From positions 804,001-868,000 of the forward strand of contig NZ_CP120368.1 of assembly GCF_029892045.1 (NCBI RefSeq): a stretch of DNA of 64,000 nucleotides, in the 5' to 3' direction. The stretch comes from Sinorhizobium numidicum. Lineage in GTDB: Bacteria; Pseudomonadota; Alphaproteobacteria; Rhizobiales; Rhizobiaceae. A model generated the notes under the pieces. That model was not told where the DNA came from. It ran no database searches and saw only the letters and a program-made list of their open reading frames with translations. The position numbers and the translations under genes were made by a program. Shown in pieces: positions 1-8,488 of the stretch. Positions within the stretch are counted from its first letter, which is position 1. Each line of letters starts with the position of its first letter.

Positions 1-911
1 AACAGCTTGCGAAGCGACTGATTGCGATTGTCGAGTCCCTCGGATTGTCGGTGGATCCACGGTCTGCTTAGCACGTAACAGGCGGCGCCGACGAGAACGC
101 CGCTCAAAAGGCTGCCCGGAAGCGAGATGACGGCCAGATGACCAAGCGCGAAAACCAGGACATAGGCCGCGAAAGAACCTGCCGTGACGGCGAGGACGAT
201 CGGCATCCAATGCCGGGCGGCCTCGATCTTGTCGTCCCGGTAAATAATGAATTCCTTCAAGAATGCGAGAAAGAGGGCAGCGATGGCGCCGCCGAGCAAA
301 GGGGAGACCGACCAACTCGCGGTAATGCCGGCGATCGCCCACCATTTGACGCTGGCAGGTCCGGCCGCCGCCAGACCGGCGCCGATGATCCCGCCGATAA
401 CCGAATGCGTGGTCGAAACCGGCGCGCGCAAGTAGGTGGCGAGATTGATCCAGACTGCCGAAGAGATCAGGGCCGCCATCATCACCCAGATCAGAACTTC
501 CGTGCCGACCAGTTGTGCGCCGTCGATGAGGCCGGCTTCTATGGTGAGCGTGACCTTCCGCCCGGCGGTCAGCGCACCGGCAATTTCGAACGTGGCAGCG
601 ATGGTCAGGGCGGTGGCCATCGTCATCGCCTTCGCGCCGACCGCCGCGCCGACATTGTTCGTCACGTCGTTGGCGCCGATGTTCATCGCCATGTAGCCGG
701 CGACGGCGGCCGCAGCGATGACGATAGGGGCGCCGGACGCACCGGTGACATAAGTCGCGGCGAACGCCATGCTGAGGATGAGGAAGAGCAGCGCGAGGCT
801 AGGGGCGGCCATTCCGCGCATGACGTGGTACGAGGCCTCCTCGGCAAGACTGAACTTGTCGAGGTCTTTGTCGAGTGTCAGCTTTTCCAGGCGCGGGCGC
901 GGCTTGGCCAC
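1..911 (-). CDS. pit: PiT-family inorganic phosphate transporter (C-terminus off the left edge)
   Basis: Low-affinity phosphate permease of the inner membrane, PiT family (PF01384). About 303 residues are visible; the C-terminus lies beyond base 1. Reading leftwards, the protein has a charged N-terminal cytoplasmic stretch, then several hydrophobic segments. It carries the family signature GANDVTNNVGAAVGAKAM and the second half-signature APVSTTHSVIGGIIGAG, where the repeated GANDxxN/PVSTTH motifs form the transport core. I chose the GTG at 909-911 because a GGAG lies 8 bases upstream and the ATGs above it run quickly into a stop. The long N-terminal extension makes it more like the larger rhizobial Pit-like permeases than the short OrfA-Pit partner. 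No PhoU-like orfA gene is seen upstream. Confidence 0.9.
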   Translation of the reverse strand, partial: MAKPRPRLEKLTLDKDLDKFSLAEEASYHVMRGMAAPSLALLFLILSMAFAATYVTGASGAPIVIAAAAVAGYMAMNIGANDVTNNVGAAVGAKAMTMATALTIAATFEIAGALTAGRKVTLTIEAGLIDGAQLVGTEVLIWVMMAALISSAVWINLATYLRAPVSTTHSVIGGIIGAGLAAAGPASVKWWAIAGITASWSVSPLLGGAIAALFLAFLKEFIIYRDDKIEAARHWMPIVLAVTAGSFAAYVLVFALGHLAVISLPGSLLSGVLVGAACYVLSRPWIHRQSEGLDNRNQSLRKL

Positions 912-1034
912 CGGTTGTTCTCCATTGTCATGATCGCCAGTAGCGGTACGCGCCGGCGCATTCAAGCGGAATTGGAAGAGAGTTGACGGCCGTGACAAAA
1001 ACGGCTTTAGAGCGAGCCCGGTGCCGCCTGGCCG

Positions 1035-1583
1035 CTAACCGTTGGCGGCTGTCGACAGGGGCGGTTCAGGCGCGGCCATGCGCTCGCCGAACGCCAGTAT
1101 GAGGTCGCGCAGTGAAGGTTCGGCAACGCGCTTTGCCGCTTCCTGGTAGCTGACCCATTCGAGCTGCCGCGCCCCTTTTTCGGGAAAGTTCTTGCAGAAG
1201 TCCTCGACTTCGAGTGCGTGCACCTGCACTTTGCAGGAAATCTTCAGACCGTGGTCCATGCGCTTCTGATAGACGTAGTAACCGATCGCAGCCTTCTGCA
1301 CTTTGCCCTTTACGCCGGCTTCCTCGTAGGCCTCGCGTTCAGCCACCTCGTGAGCCTTTTTCCCCTGCATCGGCCATCCCTTTGGAATGACCCAGCGGCC
1401 TGTGTCGCGGCTGGTGATAAGCAGGATGTCCAGCGCTCTCGTCTTCTTGCGGATGCGGTAGCACAGTGCAGCATATTGCATGCGCGCGGGGCGACGCAGC
1501 ATCAGATGCACATCAGAGGCTAGCCGGTGCAGAAAGCTCAAGAGTTCAGCGCTCCTCATGCGAATCAACAGGGAATTAGCCAT
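1035..1583 (-). CDS. Nudix hydrolase, diphosphoinositol-polyphosphate type fold
   Basis: A 182-residue Nudix hydrolase that should cleave a nucleoside diphosphate linked to another group; the substrate cannot be read from sequence. The Nudix box runs from Gly69 to Val91 and ends in REAYEEAGV, so the catalytic REx2EE glutamates are present. The earlier Glu of the GX5EX7REUXEEXGU consensus is Lys here. The PKGWP motif just before the box is typical of the DIPP/MutT-like subgroup. About 35 N-terminal residues precede the domain and may be over-extended; a second ATG eight codons in is possible. It stands alone on the minus strand between pit and a GntR gene. Confidence 0.85.
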   Translation of the reverse strand: MANSLLIRMRSAELLSFLHRLASDVHLMLRRPARMQYAALCYRIRKKTRALDILLITSRDTGRWVIPKGWPMQGKKAHEVAEREAYEEAGVKGKVQKAAIGYYVYQKRMDHGLKISCKVQVHALEVEDFCKNFPEKGARQLEWVSYQEAAKRVAEPSLRDLILAFGERMAAPEPPLSTAANG

Positions 1584-1786
1584 CCCGAATGTATGCCTCG
1601 TCTGCCTTGCCTGTAAATGAGCTCGACGTCAAAGCAGGCGGGTCGAAAACGGCTTCGCGCTTCTTCATCTCGCTCTGGCAGATAACCGGCAAGGTGCCGT
1701 TGCGGTTCCGACGGCAAGCGCGTTCATCGCGACTCCATGTAGTGCGCAGGATATATTGCGCAGGCGAGCCCTTCGCTAGGCAGGGT

Positions 1787-2578
1787 CTACGATCCGGCGC
1801 GATCGCGCTGCTGAAGGCGCAGCCGTCCGATGCGTGCCCATTCGCCGCTGCGTTCTGCCTCACGCGCCGCAGCAGCGACGAAATCGATGTGGCTTTGGGC
1901 GGCCTCCTTGGCTGCCTTCGGATCCGCGGCCATGATCGCAGCGTAGATCGCTTCATGTTGGGCGAGAAGCCGGTCGCGCGCGCCCGGTGCATTGAACACC
2001 GAATTGCGGTGAAAGAAGATGCCCTGGGTCAGAAGTCTGTAGCAAGCTCTCAGCGTATGCAGCAGAATGATGTTGTGAGCGCTTTCGCCGATGGCGTTGT
2101 GCAGCTCGATGTCCGCTTCAAGCTCCTCGTTGAAATTGCCACTGCGATGCGCCTCGCGCATCCGCTCGATCACGCGCGTGAGAATGTCGCGATCGATCTC
2201 CGTGGCGCGGGTCGCGGCGAGTTCCGCCGTCAGCCCCTCGAGCTCGCGCCGGTATTCGAGATAGTCCTGCGTTGCCTTGTGGTGCCGTCCGATGAGCTCT
2301 ATGAGCGGTTTCGAGAAGATCTGGCCGACGACGTCGGCGACAAAGGTGCCGCCGCCATGCCGGCTCTCGACCAGCCCGCGCGCTTCAAGCTCCTTGAGCG
2401 CCTCGCGCAGGATCGGCCTCGAGACATCGAATCGTTTCGACAGTTCCCGCTCGCCGGGCAAGCGGTCGCCATCGCGCAGCACCCCCTCGAGGATCAGAAG
2501 CTCGATCTGCTGCACCACCTCGTCCGCTGTTCGGCTGTGACTGATGGGCGCATAGAGGTCGATCCGGTCTTCGGTCAC
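1787..2578 (-). CDS. GntR-family transcriptional regulator, FadR subfamily
   Basis: DNA-binding regulator with an N-terminal winged helix (motifs GDRLPGERELSKRFDVSRP and RGLVESRHGGGTFV) followed by an all-helical FCD ligand-binding domain. Two His residues in the FCD part (in ELHNAIGE and AQHEAIYAAI) fit the usual metal/carboxylate site. FadR-type members such as PdhR, LldR and GlcC typically sense organic acids. I chose the GTG at 2576-2578 because AGGAG stands 9 bases upstream; the open frame continues to a TTG at 2719 but that extension has no regulator homology. It is 263 residues long and faces away from the DUF3422 gene. The glycolate operon 2.7 kb away is a plausible target by function only. 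Confidence 0.85.
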   Translation of the reverse strand: MTEDRIDLYAPISHSRTADEVVQQIELLILEGVLRDGDRLPGERELSKRFDVSRPILREALKELEARGLVESRHGGGTFVADVVGQIFSKPLIELIGRHHKATQDYLEYRRELEGLTAELAATRATEIDRDILTRVIERMREAHRSGNFNEELEADIELHNAIGESAHNIILLHTLRACYRLLTQGIFFHRNSVFNAPGARDRLLAQHEAIYAAIMAADPKAAKEAAQSHIDFVAAAAREAERSGEWARIGRLRLQQRDRAGS

Positions 2579-2654
2579 TTGTGATGTCTCCTGCAGGCGG
2601 AAACCGCTTCCGCGCTTCGTCCTCCCGCTCCTGGCGGCAAATCTAGCAGTCTTA

Positions 2655-2720
2655 ACCAAGTGGTCAAATTGATTGCCCACTTCGGAGCAGCAACACTGAC
2701 AAAAGTCAAACTGCGTCAAA
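2655..2720. promoter_or_regulatory. Candidate operator region between the GntR and DUF3422 genes
   Basis: ACCA-AG-TGGT at 2655-2664 and the wider inverted repeat AAGTGG...CCACTT (2658-2663 with 2677-2682) sit about 80 bases upstream of the GntR start. Three GTCAAA hexamers follow at 2663, 2705 and 2715, the last two exactly 10 bases apart. FadR-type GntR proteins often bind TGGTnnnACCA-like palindromes, so autoregulation is plausible. The assignment is inferred from motif shape. Confidence 0.35.
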
Positions 2721-2791
2721 GCGTCTTGTTCATTTTGCTCACTTCATTGATAAGAAAGTCGTGATGGACGCGCGAGGGGACAAAGCGATTC

Positions 2792-4066
2792 ATGGCAAAG
2801 GGCAGTTTTGCATTTCCGGTCGCACCCCTGCGCGCGCAGGTGCTCGGCGAGGTTCATTCGCGGCCTTATGCCTTGGTGACGACGCCGCGTGTCATCTTTC
2901 AGCTTGCCTTCATGACCGAAGGCGGATCCATCGTCGATCACGCTGTGCTCTCCGAACTGTCGCGCTCGCGCGGCATTGCGCCACCGGGCCGCGACGCGAA
3001 TCATCATGCGATGCCTTGGGGGCAGGGCACGTTGCGCTGGGAGCGGCACACCGAATTCTCCACTTATTTCTGGGATGGTCCAGCACCGGAGAATTTCGGC
3101 GGGGAAGTGCCGATCCACCCATTCGGCGATGGCTTTTCGCCGCCAGGCCCGCTGATTTCCGGCATTCGTCTCGAAATCCGGCCCGACACGGCTGAAACGA
3201 GCGAGGCGATCAAGGCCTTCGATCCGACGAGCCTCTGTTGCAGCGAAACGAAGAACGGCCAGGCGGTGCTGCTTACCGATTTTCGCCAGAACGGCGATGG
3301 CCTGACACAAATTCTCATCATCGACCGCGGCATGACCGAGGCGGGAACGGGTGCGCTGGTGCAGCGCCTGCTCGATATCGAGACCTATCGCACGCTTGCC
3401 ATGCTCGGTCTGCCTCTCGCGCAATCGCTGTCGCCCGAAATCCGCCGGACCGAGGATGGCTTGACTGCGGTCACGCAGCGGATGAAGGAGAACGTCCGCG
3501 AGGAGGCGGACGAGATGCTGGCCGAAATCACCCGGCTTGCCGCCGACCTCGAGGCAGGTGCCGCCCTCAGTCTCTATCGCTTCGGCGCGAGCCGCGCCTA
3601 TTACGGCATTGTCCAGGAGCGTATCCGTACGCTGTCCGAAACGGCCGTGCCTGGCTACGAGACGATCGGTACGTTTCTCGAACGCCGACTGGCGCCGGCG
3701 ATGCGCACCTGCCAGTCGGTCGAGGAGCGGCAGGAGAACCTCTCGCGCAAGCTGGCCCGGGCCACCACGCTGCTCAGAAGCTGGATCGATGTCGAGCTCG
3801 AACGGCAGAACGGCGCGCTGCTGAATTCCATGGACCGCCGCGCCAAGCTGCAGTTGCGCCTGCAGCAGACCGTCGAAGGCCTGTCGGTTGCCGCTATCTC
3901 CTATTACGTCGTCGGGCTCTTCGGTTATCTCGCCAAGGCGGTGAGCCACGAGGTCCCCGTCGATCCCGGTGTGTTGACCGGCCTTGCCGTTCCCGTCGCT
4001 CTCCTCGGCGTCTGGCTGGTGGTCAGGCGCATTCGCCGCCGTCACGAAGAAGGTGCGCACAAATGA
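2792..4066 (+). CDS. DUF3422 family membrane-anchored protein
   Basis: A 424-residue protein of the DUF3422 family, which is widespread in proteobacteria and has no established function. The N-terminal part contains the conserved start LGEVHSRPY and the motif RWERHTEFSTYFW, both characteristic of the family. A long helical middle region (about residues 220-370, rich in Glu, Arg and Leu) looks like a coiled coil. Two hydrophobic segments lie near the C-terminus, followed by a basic tail ending RRIRRRHEEGAHK, so the protein is probably a tail-anchored membrane protein with most of its mass in the cytoplasm. The ATG at 2792 has only a distant GAGGGG upstream. It is transcribed divergently from the GntR gene and convergently with the LysR gene. 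Confidence 0.85.
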   Translation: MAKGSFAFPVAPLRAQVLGEVHSRPYALVTTPRVIFQLAFMTEGGSIVDHAVLSELSRSRGIAPPGRDANHHAMPWGQGTLRWERHTEFSTYFWDGPAPENFGGEVPIHPFGDGFSPPGPLISGIRLEIRPDTAETSEAIKAFDPTSLCCSETKNGQAVLLTDFRQNGDGLTQILIIDRGMTEAGTGALVQRLLDIETYRTLAMLGLPLAQSLSPEIRRTEDGLTAVTQRMKENVREEADEMLAEITRLAADLEAGAALSLYRFGASRAYYGIVQERIRTLSETAVPGYETIGTFLERRLAPAMRTCQSVEERQENLSRKLARATTLLRSWIDVELERQNGALLNSMDRRAKLQLRLQQTVEGLSVAAISYYVVGLFGYLAKAVSHEVPVDPGVLTGLAVPVALLGVWLVVRRIRRRHEEGAHK

Positions 4067-4102
4067 AGCGGGTGGAAGCTGTTACCGCTTCACTGGTGCA
4101 AC

Positions 4103-4999
4103 TCACTGCTCCCAATAGGGCACCGGCCCGTAGAGTGCGGCCAGATAGTCGATGAAGAGCCGCACCTTCGCCGGCAGGAACTGCCGGCTTGGGTAGACGG
4201 CCGAAACGGTCAGCTTGCGGGAGCCTTCCCATTGCGGCAGCACCTGGACCAATCGGCCGTCGCGCAATTCCTCGCCGACGTCCCAGGTGGAGCGGAGCGC
4301 GATGCCGGCGCCGGCGATCACCGCCTCACGGATGATTTCCGATGAGTTGGTCACGAGCGGTCCCTCCGGCCGATAGGAAAGGCTGCCGTCCGGGCCCTCC
4401 AGTCTCCAGTTGTCGTTATTGTGTGCTGGCAGACAGATGTGCCGCGCGAGATCGCCAATTTCGCTCGGGGCTCCGTGCCGGGCTATATAGCCGGGCGCCG
4501 CGCAAAGCAGGCGCCGGACCGGAGCGAGCTTGCGGGCGACAAGGCTCGAATCCGTAAGCTCGCCGATTCGGATGGCGAGGTCGAAACCTTCGGCGACGAT
4601 ATCGGTGAAATCGTCGCCGAGAACGATGTGCAGTGTTAGGTCGGGATGATCCTTCATGAAGCCCGTCAGATGCGGCGCGATGTGGATGCGGCCGAAGGAC
4701 GTCGGCGCCGATATGCGTAAGGTGCCCTGAGCCTGCGACGAGCGTCCCGAAGCATAGGCCTCGGCCTCCTCGAGGCCCGCCAGAATGCCGAGCACCCGAT
4801 CGTAGAAGCCCTGTCCCGCCTCGGTCAACGAAATTTGCCGCGTGGTGCGCTGGAAGAGTCGCGTGCCGAGTCGGTCCTCGAGCCGCTTGACGCGCTTGGA
4901 GATTACCGCCGGAGAAAGACTGAGCGCACGACCGGCGGCGGACATGCTGCCGGTCGACACGATGCGCGCAAAGATCTCAAGGTCGCCCAGATTTGTCAT
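4103..4999 (-). CDS. LysR-family transcriptional regulator
   Basis: A 298-residue LysR-type regulator. The helix-turn-helix lies in residues 1-60 (motifs MSAAGRALSLSPAVISKRVK and LGTRLFQRTTRQISLTEAG), followed by a periplasmic-binding-protein-like effector domain. The sequence belongs to the large DsdA/CrgA-like group whose C-terminus often ends soon after FIDYLAALYG. It is transcribed away from glcD across a 264-base gap, so it may control the glycolate oxidase operon; this is inferred from position alone. The start is the ATG at 4997-4999; the open frame extends one codon further to a TTG. Confidence 0.88.
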   Translation of the reverse strand: MTNLGDLEIFARIVSTGSMSAAGRALSLSPAVISKRVKRLEDRLGTRLFQRTTRQISLTEAGQGFYDRVLGILAGLEEAEAYASGRSSQAQGTLRISAPTSFGRIHIAPHLTGFMKDHPDLTLHIVLGDDFTDIVAEGFDLAIRIGELTDSSLVARKLAPVRRLLCAAPGYIARHGAPSEIGDLARHICLPAHNNDNWRLEGPDGSLSYRPEGPLVTNSSEIIREAVIAGAGIALRSTWDVGEELRDGRLVQVLPQWEGSRKLTVSAVYPSRQFLPAKVRLFIDYLAALYGPVPYWEQ

Positions 5000-5213
5000 C
5001 AATCTTGATCATTGTTTCCGAAAACGAAAAGCTGAATAACATCAGCGACGTGTTGATCCTAGAGCAGCCCACTTTCACAAAGCGGATAAGATCTCTAGAA
5101 TCGAATGGCGTCCTTTGCGCATTCATTTGAACGCGCGGCGCGCTCGGATCGCTATGATTTTTCGGGCGGGACGCGGGCGAAAAGCCGCGCACGCTTTTCC
5201 TCATGCGACTGTA

Positions 5214-5234
5214 GTGGTAAACAAAAAATACCAC
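5214..5234. promoter_or_regulatory. Inverted repeat upstream of glcD, candidate operator
   Basis: GTGGTA (5214-5219), nine A-rich bases, TACCAC (5229-5234): a perfect six-base inverted repeat ending 18 bases before the glcD Shine-Dalgarno. Its position would let a bound regulator block or trigger transcription of the glc operon. The TGGT/ACCA half-sites recall FadR-type GntR operators, and a GntR gene of that type lies at 1787-2578, while a LysR gene is adjacent. Which protein binds cannot be told from sequence. Confidence 0.35.
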
Positions 5235-5263
5235 CCGGTGGCGCTTTTGCTTGGAGGATCTTG

Positions 5264-6703
5264 ATGCCGGAGACGATCGGGTTTCTGAAGCCGAGACAGG
5301 CCGTCCTGGACCGTCGGCGGGAAATCGTAGCCGACCTTGCCGATCTTTTGCCCGAAGGTTGCCTGATCAGCGACGAGCGGGGGCTGAAGCCCTTCGAAAC
5401 GGATGCTTTCCTCGCCTATCACCGTTTGCCGCTCGCCGTCGCTCTGCCGGAGACGACGGAGCAGGTGGCCGCCGTCCTCAAATATTGCAGCCGATACGGC
5501 ATTCCGATGGTGCCGCGAGGCGCGGGCACATCGCTTTCCGGCGGTGCCATTCCCCAGGAAGACGCAATCGTTATCGGCCTTTCGAAGATGTCACGCATTC
5601 TCGACATCGACCTTTTCAACAGGACGGCGACGGTTCAGGCAGGCGTCACCAACCTCAATATTTCCGAGGCCGTCGCCGCCGATGGCTTCTTTTATGCGCC
5701 CGATCCGAGCTCGCAGCTTGCCTGCACGATCGGCGGCAATATCGGCATGAATTCCGGCGGGGCCCATTGCCTGAAATACGGCGTGACCACCAACAACCTG
5801 CTGGGCGTCAAGATGGTCCTCTTCGACGGCACGGTCATCGAACTCGGCGGCAAGGCATTGGATGCGCCGGGATACGATCTGCTTGGCCTCGTCTGCGGTT
5901 CGGAAGGCCAACTCGGCATCGTGACGGAAGCGACCGTCCGACTGATTGCGAAGCGCGAAGGCGCGCGCCCCGTCCTCTTCGGCTTCGCCTCGGCGGAGGC
6001 GGCCGGTTCCTGCGTGGCCGATATTATCGGATCGGGCATCATTCCGGTCGCGATCGAATTCATGGACAGGCCGGCGATCGAAATCTGCGAAGCCTTCGCC
6101 CATGCCGGCTATCCGCTCGACGTCGAAGCCCTGCTGATCATCGAGGTCGAGGGTTCCGAGGCCGAGATGGACACGATGCTCGAAGGCATCATCGAGATCG
6201 CTCGCCGCCACGGCGTTACCACGATCAAGGAATCGCAGTCGGCGCTCGAGGCGGCGCTGATCTGGAAGGGCCGGAAATCCGCCTTCGGCGCCACGGGCCG
6301 AATCGCCGATTACATCTGCATGGACGGAACCGTTCCCCTCGGTCAGCTTTCATATGTGCTACGCAAAACCGGCGAGATCGTTGCGGGGTATGGCCTGCGC
6401 GTCGCGAATGTCTTCCATGCAGGCGACGGCAACATGCATCCGCTGATCCTCTACAACATCAACGATCCGGAGGACGCAGCCCGCGCCGAAGCGGCCGGCA
6501 ACGATATCCTGAAACTCTGCGTCGACGCCGGCGGCTGCCTGACCGGGGAGCACGGTGTCGGCATCGAGAAGCGCGACCTGATGCTGCACCAATACAGCCA
6601 GGTCGACCTCGACCAGCAGATGGCGGCACGCGCCGCCTTCGACCCCCAATGGCTTTTGAACCCGTCGAAAGTCTTTCCGCTCGAAAGGCGCCCCGTCGCA
6701 TGA
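5264..6703 (+). CDS. glcD: Glycolate oxidase, FAD-linked subunit GlcD
   Basis: FAD-containing catalytic subunit of the three-part glycolate oxidase (GlcDEF), which oxidises glycolate to glyoxylate and passes electrons to the membrane quinone pool. It is 479 residues long. The FAD_binding_4 domain carries VPRGAGTSLSGGA near residues 83-95, and the C-terminal FAD-oxidase domain includes the metal/substrate motif HAGDGNMHP and the terminal NPSKVFP. The ATG at 5264 has a strong GGAGG seven bases upstream; the open frame reaching back to 5105 has no homology. The stop codon overlaps the glcE start (ATGA), so the two subunits are translationally coupled. Confidence 0.96.
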   Translation: MPETIGFLKPRQAVLDRRREIVADLADLLPEGCLISDERGLKPFETDAFLAYHRLPLAVALPETTEQVAAVLKYCSRYGIPMVPRGAGTSLSGGAIPQEDAIVIGLSKMSRILDIDLFNRTATVQAGVTNLNISEAVAADGFFYAPDPSSQLACTIGGNIGMNSGGAHCLKYGVTTNNLLGVKMVLFDGTVIELGGKALDAPGYDLLGLVCGSEGQLGIVTEATVRLIAKREGARPVLFGFASAEAAGSCVADIIGSGIIPVAIEFMDRPAIEICEAFAHAGYPLDVEALLIIEVEGSEAEMDTMLEGIIEIARRHGVTTIKESQSALEAALIWKGRKSAFGATGRIADYICMDGTVPLGQLSYVLRKTGEIVAGYGLRVANVFHAGDGNMHPLILYNINDPEDAARAEAAGNDILKLCVDAGGCLTGEHGVGIEKRDLMLHQYSQVDLDQQMAARAAFDPQWLLNPSKVFPLERRPVA

Positions 6704-7911
6704 TCGTCCATTTCGAACCGGCAAGCCAGGAAGGGATTGCCTCGGTCGTTCGCTCCGCCGCGGCAGAGCGCGTGTCCCTTGCCATCGTCGGGGGCGGCAC
6801 CCGTTCGGGTCTCGGCAACCCGGTGCGCGCGGACCGAACCCTGTCGACAAGGCGCCTCTCCGGCATCGTCACCTACAATCCGGCAGAGATGACGATGAGC
6901 GCGCTCGCCGGGACACCGCTTGCTGAAGTGGAGGCGGCGCTTCGTGCGAAGGCCCAGACGCTTTCCTTCGAGCCCATGGATCATAGGCCGATCTTCGCGA
7001 CATCCGGCGAGCCGACGATCGGTGGGGTCTTTGCGGCCAATGTCTCTGGGCCCCGCCGCTACGTTGCCGGTGCCGCGCGCGACAGCCTGCTCGGCATTCG
7101 TTTCGTCAACGGTTACGGACAGGTGATCAAGGCCGGCGGCCGCGTCATGAAAAACGTCACCGGGCTCGATCTCGTCAAGCTGCTCGCGGGGTCTTACGGC
7201 ACGCTTGGAATCCTGACGGAAGTGATCTTCAAGGTGCTCCCGCTTCCGCCCGCGGCCGCGACCGTCGTCATCTCCGGTCTCAATGACGCGGAAGCCGCCG
7301 CGGTCATGGCGGAAGCGATGGCTCAGCCGGTTGAGGTGTCGGGCGCCGCGCACCTGCCGGAAAGCGTGCGGAGCCGCTTCATCGATGGCGCGCTGCCCGA
7401 CGGGGCGGCGACTGTCCTGAGGCTGGAGGGATTGGACGCATCCGTTGCCATACGCGCCGAAAAGCTCGCTGCGACACTCTCGCGCTTCGGACCGGTGTCG
7501 CGGCTCGACGCTGCAGCGACCCGAACGCTTTGGACGGAGATCCGCGATGTGAAGCCCTATGCCGACGGCACCAAACGAGTCTTGTGGCGGGTGTCGGTCG
7601 CGCCCTCCGTGGGACATCAGCTCGTTGCCGCACTGCGTCTTCAGACTGGGGTCGATGCTTTCTATGATTGGCAGGGCGGCCTCGTATGGCTGCGCATGGA
7701 AGCCGATCCCGAGGCCGATCTCGTCCGCCGTTACATCGGCGCGATGGGTGGCGGCCATGCGACCCTCGTCCGGGCCGGCGACGAAGCGCGCGCCCGGATT
7801 CCGGCTTTTGAGCCGCAGGCCCCGGCCGTGGCGCAATTGTCGGAGCGCGTTCGTGCCAAGTTCGATCCATCGCGGATTTTCAATCCGGGGCGGATGGCGG
7901 CCGTCGTATAG
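6700..7911 (+). CDS. glcE: Glycolate oxidase, FAD-binding subunit GlcE
   Basis: Second flavin-fold subunit of glycolate oxidase, 403 residues, related to GlcD but shorter. It begins with an FAD_binding_4 region (IVGGGTRSGLGNP, then GEPTIGGVFAANVSGPRR) and continues to a shortened C-terminal domain ending FDPSRIFNPGRM. The ATG at 6700 overlaps the glcD stop by four bases. In the longer open frame this gene appears fused to an upstream shadow, so the internal start is the right one. The next gene in the operon is a small membrane protein, not glcF. Confidence 0.95.
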   Translation: MIVHFEPASQEGIASVVRSAAAERVSLAIVGGGTRSGLGNPVRADRTLSTRRLSGIVTYNPAEMTMSALAGTPLAEVEAALRAKAQTLSFEPMDHRPIFATSGEPTIGGVFAANVSGPRRYVAGAARDSLLGIRFVNGYGQVIKAGGRVMKNVTGLDLVKLLAGSYGTLGILTEVIFKVLPLPPAAATVVISGLNDAEAAAVMAEAMAQPVEVSGAAHLPESVRSRFIDGALPDGAATVLRLEGLDASVAIRAEKLAATLSRFGPVSRLDAAATRTLWTEIRDVKPYADGTKRVLWRVSVAPSVGHQLVAALRLQTGVDAFYDWQGGLVWLRMEADPEADLVRRYIGAMGGGHATLVRAGDEARARIPAFEPQAPAVAQLSERVRAKFDPSRIFNPGRMAAVV

Positions 7912-7977
7912 TATGGGATGAAGAGCCGATTTGTGGGTCCGCTCGCAATTCGTTCCTACACGCCAAGGGAGAAACCG

Positions 7978-8358
7978 ATGACCGATCGTGGTCCGCAGAC
8001 GCCGCTTTCCAGCGAGACCGATCGCTGGTTGGAACCCGGCAAGGTCAATATCCAGATCATCTACCTCCTGTATCTGGTCGGCTTTGCCATCGGGATCACG
8101 GCGATTGTCGGTATCGTGCTTGCCTATCTCAACCGGGATAAGGCAGAAGATTGGGCGAGAACCCATTATACGTGGGCGATCCGCACCTTCTGGATCGCGC
8201 TGCTCTTCGCCGTCATCTCGGCACTGCTGACCATGTTGCTCATCGGTGTGCTCGGCTTCATCGCCACGGCGATATGGATCGTCGTGCGCTGCGTCATCGG
8301 CCTTCAAAAGGCCGCCCGCGAGGAGCCGATCACCAATCCCGAAAGCTGGCTGGTCTAG
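7978..8358 (+). CDS. Small DUF4870-like membrane protein inside the glc operon
   Basis: A 126-residue protein with three predicted membrane segments (around IIYLLYLVGFAIGITAIVGI, FWIALLFAVISALLTMLLI and FIATAIWIVVRCVIGL). The conserved feature between the first two segments is a short polar loop with NRDKAEDWARTHYTWAIRTF, which matches the DUF4870/Tic20-like small membrane proteins common in alphaproteobacteria. AAGGGAG sits about seven bases before the ATG at 7978, which decides this start over the ATG at 7918. Function is unknown. It lies between glcE and glcF in the same direction, so it could be co-transcribed with the membrane-associated glycolate oxidase. Confidence 0.82.
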   Translation: MTDRGPQTPLSSETDRWLEPGKVNIQIIYLLYLVGFAIGITAIVGIVLAYLNRDKAEDWARTHYTWAIRTFWIALLFAVISALLTMLLIGVLGFIATAIWIVVRCVIGLQKAAREEPITNPESWLV

Positions 8359-8488
8359 AATGAAAGGACGAGGACGGCTTTCCGCCCTCATCCGGCTGTA
8401 ATATCTTGAAAAAACGATCGCGTGATTTCGCTTGCTTGGTGCAAATCACGATCCCGGGGTCGCAAGGCCCACTATCTGGAGTATTCGG

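Noticed and set aside
5251..7911. 886-residue ORF spanning glcD and glcE in one frame
   Set aside because: Only the last 403 residues (glcE) are real; the first part is the wrong frame of glcD, rich in Arg and Pro. Not a GlcD-GlcE fusion.
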